From contig NZ_JAJEJT010000002.1 of NCBI RefSeq assembly GCF_021390645.1, positions 1,488,001-1,552,000 of the forward strand: DNA of 64,000 nucleotides. Reading direction: 5' to 3'. The DNA comes from Paraburkholderia flagellata. GTDB taxonomy: Bacteria > Pseudomonadota > Gammaproteobacteria > Burkholderiales > Burkholderiaceae. Positions 18,420 to 26,517 of this stretch are shown in pieces. The position numbers and the translations under genes were made by a program. The notes beneath the pieces were generated by a model that saw only the letters and a program-made list of their open reading frames with translations, made no database searches and had not been told where the DNA came from. Position 1 is the stretch's first letter. Each line of letters begins with the position of its first letter.

Positions 18420-20096
18420 TCAGACGCGGGCGACGTCGAACTGCGCCTTGCTGCCCTTGCCGTACACCTTGAGCGCGCCCTTCTCGCCCACGGCGTTGGG
18501 ACGGTTGAAGATCCAGTTCTGCCACGCGGAGAGCCGCCCGAAGATGCGCGTTTCCATCGTCTCCGGGCCATTGAAGCGCAGGTTTGCTTCGAGGCCCGTG
18601 AGCGCGTCGGGCGACATGACCGCGCGTTCTTCCAGTGCGAGACGGATTTCGTCGGGCCAGTCGATGTCGTCGGGCGAGGCCGTCACGAGGCCAAGACGCT
18701 CCGCCTCGACCGGCTTGACCGCCCGGCCTATCGTTGCGCGCACGGCATCGATCGGTTCGGCCTCCTCATAGAAACGCCGCGCGAGGCGCGATTGATGCGT
18801 GACCATCGGATAGAGGCCGAAGTTCGCTTCCGAGAGCGTGATGGCCGGCTCCTCGTCTTCGTTCGCGGGCAGTGCGGCCATGTACGTGCGGTCGGCCGCG
18901 AACGCGAGTTCGGCGAAGGTGCCGGCAAAGCACGAGCCCGGTTCGATCAGCGCGAACAACGAACGCGAAGAAACATCGATGCGCGCCAACGTACGGCGCA
19001 GCATGCCGATGGTCTCGCGCACGAACCAGTGGTCGCGGTGCGCGAGCAGCGCGGCATCGGCGGCGAGTACGGTGCGCGCATCGCCTTCGGTCTTGAGGAT
19101 CCACGTGCCGATGTCGAGTTCGTTCGTGCGCATGCAGAGAATCGCGTCGTCCAGTTCTCGCGCGAACTGCAGCGGCCACCATGACGCGCCGACGGCGACA
19201 ATTGATTCGATATCCGAAGCAGGTACTTCCGAGGGCGCTTTCGCCGTGAACGTCGCGGTGCGCTTCGCGCGGTCGATCGTGACGTCGACGGTTGTGTAGC
19301 TCAGACCATTGCCGTGCTCCACGCGCTCGATACGCGTAAGCGCTACGCCCTTCACGTTAGCTGGCCGATCACTCGCGGCCGCCAGTTCGAGCGCGCGCGC
19401 CTGCACGGCCTGGCCGAACTGATTCGGCTTCACGACTTCATCCACGAGGCGCCAGGCTTTTGCGCGTTCGCCGCGAATGCCTTCCACCACGGTGCAGAAG
19501 ATGTCGGCGCGGTCGTGGCGCACCTTGCGCTTGTCGGTGAGACGCGTGAGGCCGCCCGTGCCCGGCAGCACGCCGAGCAGCGGCACTTCCGGCAGCGCGA
19601 CCGAGGAGGACCGGTCGTCCACGAGCATGATCTCGTCGCAGGCGAGCGCCAGTTCATAGCCGCCGCCAGCGCAGGCGCCGTTCACGGCCGCAATGAACTT
19701 CAGGCCTGAATGGCGCGACGAATCTTCCATGCCGTTGCGCGTTTCGTTGGTGAACTTGCAGAAGTTGACCTTCCACGCGTGGGTGGAGAGGCCGAGCATG
19801 AAGATATTGGCGCCCGAGCAGAACACGCGGTCCTTCAGGCTGGTCAGCACGACGGTGCGCACTTTCGGATGCTCGAAACGGATGCGCTGGAGTGCATCGT
19901 GCAGTTCGATATCGACGCCGAGGTCGTATGAATTCAGCTTCAGCTTGTAGCCGTCGCGAATGCCGCCATCCTCGGCGATATCCATGCCGAGCGTCGCCAC
20001 GTTGCCGTCGAACGTTAGCTTCCAGTGCCGGTACTGCGAAGGTTCGGTGCGGTAATCGACCCGCTGCGGGGCGACGGCGGTTTCGACTGCGGCCAT
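18420..20096 (-). CDS. boxC: 2,3-epoxybenzoyl-CoA dihydrolase
   Basis: 558 residues, a double crotonase-fold enzyme that opens 2,3-epoxybenzoyl-CoA to 3,4-dehydroadipyl-CoA semialdehyde and formate. The N-terminal crotonase domain shows SGANIFMLGLSTHAWKVNF and AVNGACAGGGYELALACDE, the oxyanion-hole region; a second degenerate crotonase domain follows. AAGGAGACGCTC precedes the ATG. It is the first structural gene of boxCBA, and the DNA upstream carries repeated GTGCA motifs. Confidence 0.96.
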   Translation of the reverse strand: MAAVETAVAPQRVDYRTEPSQYRHWKLTFDGNVATLGMDIAEDGGIRDGYKLKLNSYDLGVDIELHDALQRIRFEHPKVRTVVLTSLKDRVFCSGANIFMLGLSTHAWKVNFCKFTNETRNGMEDSSRHSGLKFIAAVNGACAGGGYELALACDEIMLVDDRSSSVALPEVPLLGVLPGTGGLTRLTDKRKVRHDRADIFCTVVEGIRGERAKAWRLVDEVVKPNQFGQAVQARALELAAASDRPANVKGVALTRIERVEHGNGLSYTTVDVTIDRAKRTATFTAKAPSEVPASDIESIVAVGASWWPLQFARELDDAILCMRTNELDIGTWILKTEGDARTVLAADAALLAHRDHWFVRETIGMLRRTLARIDVSSRSLFALIEPGSCFAGTFAELAFAADRTYMAALPANEDEEPAITLSEANFGLYPMVTHQSRLARRFYEEAEPIDAVRATIGRAVKPVEAERLGLVTASPDDIDWPDEIRLALEERAVMSPDALTGLEANLRFNGPETMETRIFGRLSAWQNWIFNRPNAVGEKGALKVYGKGSKAQFDVARV

Positions 20097-20110
20097 GAGC
20101 GTCTCCTTTC

Positions 20111-20186
20111 TGCACTTCGTTTCAATGAACGATAGTGCAATGGAATACTCATGTAAAGCACATTAGTGCATTTTAGTGCATGCTAA
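20111..20186. promoter_or_regulatory. Putative BoxR operator repeats upstream of boxC
   Basis: Four GTGCA motifs lie upstream of the boxC start: TGCAC (20111-20115, other strand), TAGTGCA (20133-20139), TTAGTGCA (20163-20170) and TTAGTGCA (20173-20180), the last followed by TGCTAA. The last two are exactly 10 bases apart, one helical turn. TGCA repeats are the recognised operator element of the related regulator BzdR of Azoarcus; assignment to this BoxR is by analogy. Confidence 0.65.
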
Positions 20187-20223
20187 GGGGTAAACCCGCA
20201 ACGCCGTAGCACGCGGGTGCGAT

Positions 20224-21180
20224 TTACTCGATGCGAGGCGCCTCAGCGGCCAGGCGCGCGGCGAGCCGGTCACGCAGTTGCAGGTAGGCGTCGGCGAGGG
20301 TCTTTTCGCTGGTGTCGAAGGTCATATCGGCGCGGCCATACAGTTCGCTGCGGCCCGCAAGGATCCGTTTGAGGTCGTCCATCGCCTCGCTGTTGCCCGA
20401 ATTGCCCGACATGGGGCGCAGGTCGCCCTGCGCCACGACGCGGCGCATGTGCTCTTCAGGCGCGGCCTGCAGCCAGACGGTGAAGCAGTGCGCGAGCAGC
20501 ACATTGAACGTGGCCGGCTCGGAAACGAGGCCGCCCGGCGAGGCGATCACGGCGCGCGGATGCTCCGCGACCACGGCCTCCAGCGCCCGATGCTCATACC
20601 GGCGATATGCGCTTGCGCCATACAGCGAATGAATCTCCGACGGCGGACAACCCGCCAGCTGTTCGATCACGCGCGTCAGCTCGACGAACGGCACCTTCAA
20701 CTCCTGCGCGAGCATGCGCCCCAGCGTGGACTTGCCCGCGCCGCGCAGGCCGATGAGCGCGATACGCTCGTTGCGATGCGGATCGGCGCTGGTCTGCGAG
20801 AACATCTCGGCGAGCGCCACTCGCGCGCGCTGCAAGGCAGCCGGGTCGCGCCCCTGCAGCAGCTCGCGGATCAGGAGCCATTCCGCCGACGAAGTCGTGA
20901 CGTCGCCGATGACCTCGGCGAGCGGGCAGTTCAGCGTGTTCGCGATCTGCCGCAACACCAGCACGGAGGCATTCCCCACCCCGGACTCCAGATTCGCCAG
21001 ATGCCGCTCCGAGAGCCCAGTTTCCGCCGCGAGCGTCTTGCGCGTCATGCCACGCCGCGCGCGCAGCATGCGCACGCGCTCGCCCATGGCGGTCAGAAAC
21101 GGATCGCGTTCGGCGCGCTCGCCGCGTGCGGCGTCGTCGGCGGCTTCCGCTGGCAGCTCGGCAATGTAAGTTTGCTTCAT
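20224..21180 (-). CDS. boxR: Benzoyl-CoA-responsive XRE/shikimate-kinase-fold repressor
   Basis: 318 residues in two parts. Residues ~30-95 form an XRE helix-turn-helix (RARRGMTRKTLAAETGLSER). From ~137 onward is a shikimate-kinase-like domain with Walker A GLRGAGKS, which in BzdR/BoxR binds benzoyl-CoA instead of phosphorylating shikimate. It lies between boxC and the divergent benzoate-CoA ligase, so it can control both units. TGCA-type repeats occur on both sides of the gene. It is the standard local repressor of box clusters, released when benzoyl-CoA accumulates. Confidence 0.94.
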   Translation of the reverse strand: MKQTYIAELPAEAADDAARGERAERDPFLTAMGERVRMLRARRGMTRKTLAAETGLSERHLANLESGVGNASVLVLRQIANTLNCPLAEVIGDVTTSSAEWLLIRELLQGRDPAALQRARVALAEMFSQTSADPHRNERIALIGLRGAGKSTLGRMLAQELKVPFVELTRVIEQLAGCPPSEIHSLYGASAYRRYEHRALEAVVAEHPRAVIASPGGLVSEPATFNVLLAHCFTVWLQAAPEEHMRRVVAQGDLRPMSGNSGNSEAMDDLKRILAGRSELYGRADMTFDTSEKTLADAYLQLRDRLAARLAAEAPRIE

Positions 21181-21214
21181 CTTAGGGAATCTCTGAATCC
21201 GTCTTTATGTACTA

Positions 21215-21249
21215 TAGTGCTTGACATGCATTTTGCTAACCGCTAATTT
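21215..21249 (+). promoter_or_regulatory. Sigma-70 promoter of benzoate-CoA ligase with overlapping BoxR-like element
   Basis: A consensus -35 TTGACA (21221-21226), a 17-base spacer and -10 TAATTT (21244-21249) point toward the ligase gene. TAGTGC (21215-21220) and ATGCATTTTGCTAA, which resembles the repeat cluster before boxC, flank or overlap the -35 box. This is a good layout for repression by BoxR. Confidence 0.7.
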
Positions 21250-21309
21250 TCCGCGAAAAGGTCCGTCGACGACAAATCCGATCGTCGCAGACAGAGCGGA
21301 GACAACACC

Positions 21310-22908
21310 GTGCAAATCGAGGCATCGCCAGAACACGCCGCGGCCGTGCCGCCGCCCGCGCAATTCAACTTCGCCACGCACCTGTTCTCGCTCAATGCTG
21401 CGCGCGCTGCGAAGACCGCTTATATCGACGACACGCTCTCGCTGAACTACGGCGAACTCGAAACACAGGCCCGCCGCTTCGCGGCCGCCATGCGCGCGCT
21501 CGGCGTCCACACGGAAGAACGCGTGCTGCTCGTGATGCTCGACACCGTCGAGCTGCCCATTGCATTTCTCGGCGCGCTCTATGCGGGAATCGTGCCGGTA
21601 GTCGTCAACACGCTGCTCACGCCAGCCGACTACGTGTATATGCTCACGCACAGCCGCGCGCGCGTGGTGATCGCGTCGGGAGCGGTGCTGCCCGCCGTGA
21701 GTGCGGCGCTTTCCGAATCACAATGTGAGGACTGCCAGTTAATCGTTTCAAAGCCCGTTTCGCAGCCGGTTTCAGATGAACCACGAACCATCCTCGCGGA
21801 TCTGATCGCGCGCGCCGAACCTGCCCCGCGCGCCGCGCAAACGGGCTGCGACGACATCGCGTTCTGGCTCTACTCGTCGGGATCGACGGGAAAACCCAAA
21901 GGCACGGTGCATACGCACGCCAATCTCTACTGGACCGTCGAGACTTACGCGAAGCCCATTCTCGGTATCCGCGAGAGCGACATCGTGTTTTCGGCGGCCA
22001 AGCTGTTCTTCGCCTATGGCCTCGGCAACGGTCTTTCGTTTCCACTGTCGGTCGGCGCGACCACGATCCTGATGGCCGAACGCCCCACCGCCAACGCCGT
22101 ATTCGCGCGCCTCGTGCAGCATCGGCCCACGGTGTTCTACGGCGTGCCCACGCTCTACGCGAGCATGATGGCCTCGCCCAACCTCCCCGCACGCACCGAT
22201 GTCGCGCTGCGCGTGTGCACGTCCGCAGGCGAAGCGCTGCCGCGTGAACTGGGCGAGCGCTTCAGGGATCACTTCGGCAGCGACATTCTCGATGGCCTCG
22301 GATCCACGGAAATGCTGCACATCTTCCTGTCGAACCGGCCAGGCGTCGTCGAATACGGCACTACGGGCCGCCCCGTGCCCGGCTACGAAATCGAACTGCG
22401 GGACGAAACCGGCGCGCTCGTGGCCGACGGCGAGATCGGCGACCTCTTCATCCGCGGGCCGAGCGCGGCCGTGATGTACTGGTGCAATCGCGAGAAGTCG
22501 CGCGCGACCTTCCTCGGCGACTGGGTGAGGAGCGGCGACAAGTACCGGCGCCTGGCCGGAGGCGCCTATGTCTATGCGGGCCGCAGCGACGACATGCTCA
22601 AGGTGAGCGGCCAGTATGTTTCGCCCATCGAAGTCGAAATGGTGCTCATGCAGCACGACGCGGTGCTCGAAGCGGCCGTGATCGGCGTCGATCAGGGCGG
22701 GCTCTTGAAAACCTGCGCTTTCGTCGTCCTCAAGCCGGCGGCGGTGGACACCTCGCACGACGCGCTGGCCGAGCAGTTAAAGGCGTTCGTCAAAACGCGA
22801 CTCGCGCCGCACAAGTATCCGCGCGACATTCTGTTCGTCGACGATCTGCCGAAAACGGCGACCGGTAAAATCCAGCGTTTCCGCCTGCGTCAGCAGTTTC
22901 AGTCGTGA
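21310..22908 (+). CDS. bclA: Benzoate-CoA ligase
   Basis: 532-residue ANL-superfamily enzyme that activates benzoate with ATP and CoA to benzoyl-CoA, the entry step of the box route. The AMP-binding signature is YSSGSTGKPKGTVHTHANL (~residue 195), DGLGSTEMLHIF is the A5-like motif, YAGRSDDMLKVSGQYVSP is the hinge region and KTATGKIQRF holds the C-terminal catalytic Lys. All match the benzoate-CoA ligase subgroup. The start is GTG with GGAGA 7 bases upstream. It diverges from boxR; an alpha/beta hydrolase overlaps its stop. Confidence 0.94.
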   Translation: MQIEASPEHAAAVPPPAQFNFATHLFSLNAARAAKTAYIDDTLSLNYGELETQARRFAAAMRALGVHTEERVLLVMLDTVELPIAFLGALYAGIVPVVVNTLLTPADYVYMLTHSRARVVIASGAVLPAVSAALSESQCEDCQLIVSKPVSQPVSDEPRTILADLIARAEPAPRAAQTGCDDIAFWLYSSGSTGKPKGTVHTHANLYWTVETYAKPILGIRESDIVFSAAKLFFAYGLGNGLSFPLSVGATTILMAERPTANAVFARLVQHRPTVFYGVPTLYASMMASPNLPARTDVALRVCTSAGEALPRELGERFRDHFGSDILDGLGSTEMLHIFLSNRPGVVEYGTTGRPVPGYEIELRDETGALVADGEIGDLFIRGPSAAVMYWCNREKSRATFLGDWVRSGDKYRRLAGGAYVYAGRSDDMLKVSGQYVSPIEVEMVLMQHDAVLEAAVIGVDQGGLLKTCAFVVLKPAAVDTSHDALAEQLKAFVKTRLAPHKYPRDILFVDDLPKTATGKIQRFRLRQQFQS

Positions 22909-23744
22909 CAGTGACAAGCGCCATGAACGAAAGCGAATTTGCCTACCTGCCCGCCACGGACACACACGATGCGTTGCGCATCGAATACCGCTGGATCGGC
23001 GCGGCGGACGGTGATGCGCCGCTCGCCGTCTTCCTGCACGAGGGTCTCGGCTCGATCGCGATGTGGAAGGATTGGCCCGCCGCGCTTTGCGAGCGCCTCG
23101 GCATGCGCGGGCTCGTCTATTCGCGTCCGGGTTACGGGCGCTCCACACCGCGCGCGCCTGGCGTGAAATGGCCCGTCGATTTCATGGCCCGGCAGGCGCG
23201 CGAGATCTTGCCCGCTCTCCTCGACTCACTCGGCGTAAGCGCGGCCGAACGCACGCGCATGTGGCTGATCGGTCATAGCGACGGCGCATCCATCGCGCTG
23301 CTCTACGCCGCCGCTTTTCCCGAAGCGCTCGATGGCGCGGTGGCGATTGCGCCGCACGTGTTCGTCGAAGACATTTCCGTCGAAAGCATCGGCGAGGCGA
23401 AGGTTGCGTACGAAACGACCCGCCTGCGCGAAAAGCTTGCGCGCTACCACGACGATGTCGATTCCGCGTTCTACGGCTGGAACGATATCTGGCTCGATCC
23501 CGCCTTCCGGGCCTGGAACATCGTCGGCGATCTGGCGTCGATTCGCGCGCCGTTGCTCGCCGTGCAGGCCGTGGACGACCACTACGGCACCATGGCGCAG
23601 GTCGAAGCGATTGGCACGGCCGTGCCGCACGCGCGCGTCCACGCGCTCGCACATGGCGGCCATTCTCCGCATCGCGACGCGCCGCAGCCGCTCAACGACG
23701 CCATCGAGCAATTCATTTGCGCGCAACGCAAGCCCGCGGCCTGA
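22905..23744 (+). CDS. Alpha/beta hydrolase of the box cluster
   Basis: 279 residues with an alpha/beta-hydrolase core: FLHEGLGSIAMWKDWP for the oxyanion region, LIGHSDGASIALLYAA with the nucleophile Ser in GHSDG, and GGHSPHRDAP carrying the likely catalytic His. The GTG start overlaps the ligase TGA (GTGA); an alternative ATG lies at 22923. The overlap means co-translation with bclA, so it probably acts in aromatic metabolism, for example on benzoate esters or a stalled CoA intermediate. The substrate is unknown. Confidence 0.85.
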   Translation: MTVTSAMNESEFAYLPATDTHDALRIEYRWIGAADGDAPLAVFLHEGLGSIAMWKDWPAALCERLGMRGLVYSRPGYGRSTPRAPGVKWPVDFMARQAREILPALLDSLGVSAAERTRMWLIGHSDGASIALLYAAAFPEALDGAVAIAPHVFVEDISVESIGEAKVAYETTRLREKLARYHDDVDSAFYGWNDIWLDPAFRAWNIVGDLASIRAPLLAVQAVDDHYGTMAQVEAIGTAVPHARVHALAHGGHSPHRDAPQPLNDAIEQFICAQRKPAA

Positions 23745-24040
23745 AGGCCGCACAGACACGCCTCAGCGCCCCCGCAAGCCCTTCCAGCGCCCATCGAATG
23801 CCTCCCGAATGGGGCGAATCGATGCGCCGCGCATAACACTCCTCCTCCAGTAGGGCACCGAAGCCCATCAAGGGACGCAACAGGCCTCATCGCTGCAATC
23901 CTTTGGTGATATTGTCTTTCTTTGCCGGGTGGAGACGGGGTCCGACCACGCGAGACCGCCGGCGGAAAGCGAGAAGCACGGGGAACCAATAAAGCGAGAC
24001 GCAAGAAGACCGGCGCGGGCCGCGCGCGCCGGCCAGAACG

Positions 24041-25402
24041 ATGAGCGATTCCATCCTGATGAACGTTTCAAGAACCTCGGTGCGACTGAGGCGAGCCTGG
24101 GCGTCGATGCGTCTGCGCTTCGTGCGCGCCTTCGCGCCCGCGCTGCGCAACCTGCAATACGTGAAGCGCCGCATGCGCCCGCTTGCCGTCGTGGCGAGCG
24201 TGGGCTTCCCGCTTTACTACTACGTCTGGAAAGACCTCTTTCCTCAGCCGTATGAAAATCTCACGCTGCGCCTGATCGGCTCGTTTCTGTTTGTGCCGAT
24301 TCTGGCGTTCGAGCGCTGGCCCGCAGCGCTGAAAAAGCTGCTGCCGTGGTACTGGTACTTCGCCACGCTCTACGCATTGCCGTTCTTTTTCACGTTCATG
24401 CTGCTCAAGAACAACGGCAACGAAGTGTGGGTGGAAAGTGCGCTGATCGCGGCGTTCGTGATGGTGCTGCTGCTCGACTGGCTCATGCTCGTGCTGCAGT
24501 TCCTCGTGGGCATCAGCCTCGCCGTGATCGCGTATTGCCTCACCACGTACCCCATCGTGCTCGGGCCGAGCTACCTCACCCATCTGGCGATCTTTTCGTT
24601 TGCGGTGGCGATCGGCGCGCTGGCCAATTACGACCAGGATCGCATTCAGATCGAACAGGAGCGCGCCATGCTGGCGACGGCGGGCAGCGTGGCGCACGAA
24701 CTGCGCACCCCGCTCGTGGCGATACGCGTGGGCGCCGCAGGTCTCATGCGCTATTTGCCTGCGCTGCTCGACACCTATCAACTCGCCCAGCGCAGCCGCT
24801 TGCCGGTGCCCAAAATACGCGTGGCGCATCTGCATTCCCTGCAAGGCGTGGTTGGCCGCATTGAACAGGAAGCACTGCATTCGAATGCGATCATCGACAT
24901 GCTGCTCGCCACGGCGCGCTTCACGGGCGGCAACATGCAAAACGCAACGACGTGCTCGATCGTGCATTGTGTGGAAACCGCGCTCGCGCGTTTTCCGTTT
25001 CGCGAAGGCGACCGGCGTCGGGTAATCTGCAATCTGCGCCCCGATTTCGAATTTCACGGATCTGAAATGCTTACCGTTCACGTGCTCTTCAATCTGCTCA
25101 AAAATGCCTTCCGGCACATGGGCAGCATCGACGGCGCGCAGATTTCGATTCGTCTTGAATCAGGGCAACGGGCCAATCGACTGATTTTCAGCGATACGGG
25201 CACCGGTATTTCCCCTGAGGTATTGCCGCACATCTTCACGCGCTTTTATACTTCGACAACCGCCACCGATGACGTGACGCTCGGAGCAGGAATCGGGCTG
25301 GCATTCTGCCGCGATGTCATGCAAGCGATGGGTGGAGCAATTACCTGCTCTTCCGTAAAAGGCGAATATACCGAGTTCGTTTTGACATTCCCTGCGCCAT
25401 GA
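24041..25402 (+). CDS. jqsK: CqsS/LqsS/JqsK-like quorum-sensing histidine kinase
   Basis: 453-residue membrane sensor kinase. Residues ~48-195 hold about six hydrophobic helices with a short periplasmic share; the PYENLTLRLIG stretch resembles the CqsS sensor domain for alpha-hydroxyketone autoinducers. The catalytic part has H219 in AHELRTP, an N box (LLKNAF), G1 DTGTGIS, F box FTRFYTS and G2 GAGIGLAFC. There is no C-terminal receiver, unlike V. cholerae CqsS and like LqsS/JqsK. Its stop overlaps the response-regulator ATG (ATGA). The start is not strongly marked; an ATG at 24059 is also possible. The gene symbol is assigned by homology and context. Confidence 0.88.
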   Translation: MSDSILMNVSRTSVRLRRAWASMRLRFVRAFAPALRNLQYVKRRMRPLAVVASVGFPLYYYVWKDLFPQPYENLTLRLIGSFLFVPILAFERWPAALKKLLPWYWYFATLYALPFFFTFMLLKNNGNEVWVESALIAAFVMVLLLDWLMLVLQFLVGISLAVIAYCLTTYPIVLGPSYLTHLAIFSFAVAIGALANYDQDRIQIEQERAMLATAGSVAHELRTPLVAIRVGAAGLMRYLPALLDTYQLAQRSRLPVPKIRVAHLHSLQGVVGRIEQEALHSNAIIDMLLATARFTGGNMQNATTCSIVHCVETALARFPFREGDRRRVICNLRPDFEFHGSEMLTVHVLFNLLKNAFRHMGSIDGAQISIRLESGQRANRLIFSDTGTGISPEVLPHIFTRFYTSTTATDDVTLGAGIGLAFCRDVMQAMGGAITCSSVKGEYTEFVLTFPAP

Positions 25403-26424
25403 CGAAAGCCATTCAGCCGTTCTCTTATCCGACCACCGTCGCATTCGTCGACGACAGCGCCGCGTTCCTTTCGAACCTGAGCCTGCAACTCGACCCCGAC
25501 CTGGCCTTCCGCCTGTTCAGTTCGCCCAGCGAGGCGCTGAAATATCTCAATGGCCGCGCCGGGCCAGACCGGGCCGCGGAGCCCATCTTCAGCCCGTATC
25601 TGGACCGCACTGAAGAAAACGATGCGCACCAGGTCATCGCCATGCGCGTCGATGCGATACGTAGTCTCGTACATAACGCGTCGCGCTTCGAGTCGGTTTC
25701 GGTCGTGGTCGTCGATTACGACATGCCCGAACTCAACGGCATGGAGTTTTGCCGCCGTATTACCGACCCGTCGATCCGGAAAATCGTGCTGACTGGCAAG
25801 GCCGACGAGCACGTGGCGGTGAAGAGCTTCAACGAAGGGCTGATCGACCGCTTCATCCGCAAGCATGAAGTCGATGCGGTGGAAACGCTGAACCAGGCGA
25901 TCGGCGATATGCAGCGCGCGTATTTTGACCGCTGCTGCAGCACGGTGCTCGAGGCACTCGCCGTTTCCGAATATGCATTCCTCAAGGATCATGCGCTCGC
26001 CGCGCACGTGAAAGGCATTGCCGATTCACTCGGCATCGTCGAGCACTATCTCTCGTACCAACCGCACGGACTCCTGATGTTCGACGGTGTCGGCACCGCG
26101 TACCTGCTCGTCATTCATACCGACGAATCGCTGCGCGGCGTGCGCGAGATCGCCGTCGAACAAGGTGCGCCCACAAGCTTTCTCGCGGAACTCGACAGCC
26201 GTCGCAGCCTGCCCTACTTCTGGCGCACTGAAGGCTATTACCCGGCGCAGTGCGCGGAATGGCAGCCATATATGCACCCCGCATCGGAATTTCACGGCGA
26301 ACGCCGCTATCTCTACGCGGTGGTGAAGAAGCCGGCGGGGCTTGCACTCGACAACGTGCTGCCCTACGACCGGCATCTCGACCAGCTTGACCGCGAGATC
26401 CAGGCGGCGTGGGACTCACCCTGA
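25399..26424 (+). CDS. jqsR: LqsR/JqsR-like response regulator with atypical receiver and output
   Basis: 341 residues. The N-terminal receiver has acidic residues in FVDDS (17-20), the likely phospho-acceptor D106 in VVDYDMPELNG and a Lys in VLTGKADE. An insertion of about 35-40 residues separates the first acidic pair from D106, making the receiver unusually long. The rest (~170-341) has no DNA-binding domain I recognise and fits the LqsR/JqsR output region. It is translationally coupled to the kinase and convergent with the synthase. Confidence 0.85.
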   Translation: MTKAIQPFSYPTTVAFVDDSAAFLSNLSLQLDPDLAFRLFSSPSEALKYLNGRAGPDRAAEPIFSPYLDRTEENDAHQVIAMRVDAIRSLVHNASRFESVSVVVVDYDMPELNGMEFCRRITDPSIRKIVLTGKADEHVAVKSFNEGLIDRFIRKHEVDAVETLNQAIGDMQRAYFDRCCSTVLEALAVSEYAFLKDHALAAHVKGIADSLGIVEHYLSYQPHGLLMFDGVGTAYLLVIHTDESLRGVREIAVEQGAPTSFLAELDSRRSLPYFWRTEGYYPAQCAEWQPYMHPASEFHGERRYLYAVVKKPAGLALDNVLPYDRHLDQLDREIQAAWDSP

Positions 26425-26468
26425 TTTACGGCGCCGATTTGCGGAAAGTTTTCCGCAGGCCGTAAATC
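26423..26468. terminator. Two-tier hairpin between jqsR and jqsA
   Basis: Outer arms GATTTACGGC (26423-26432) and GCCGTAAATC (26459-26468) are perfect complements. Inside, TGCGGAAA (26440-26447) pairs with TTTCCGCA (26450-26457). The result is a bulged double hairpin between converging genes, starting at the jqsR stop. There is no T tract, so it may block read-through or antisense from either side rather than act as a classical terminator. Confidence 0.6.
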
Positions 26469-26517
26469 GGGTGCACCCCCACGCTATCGCTGCCTCGCTA
26501 CCTCGCTCCACGCCGGC

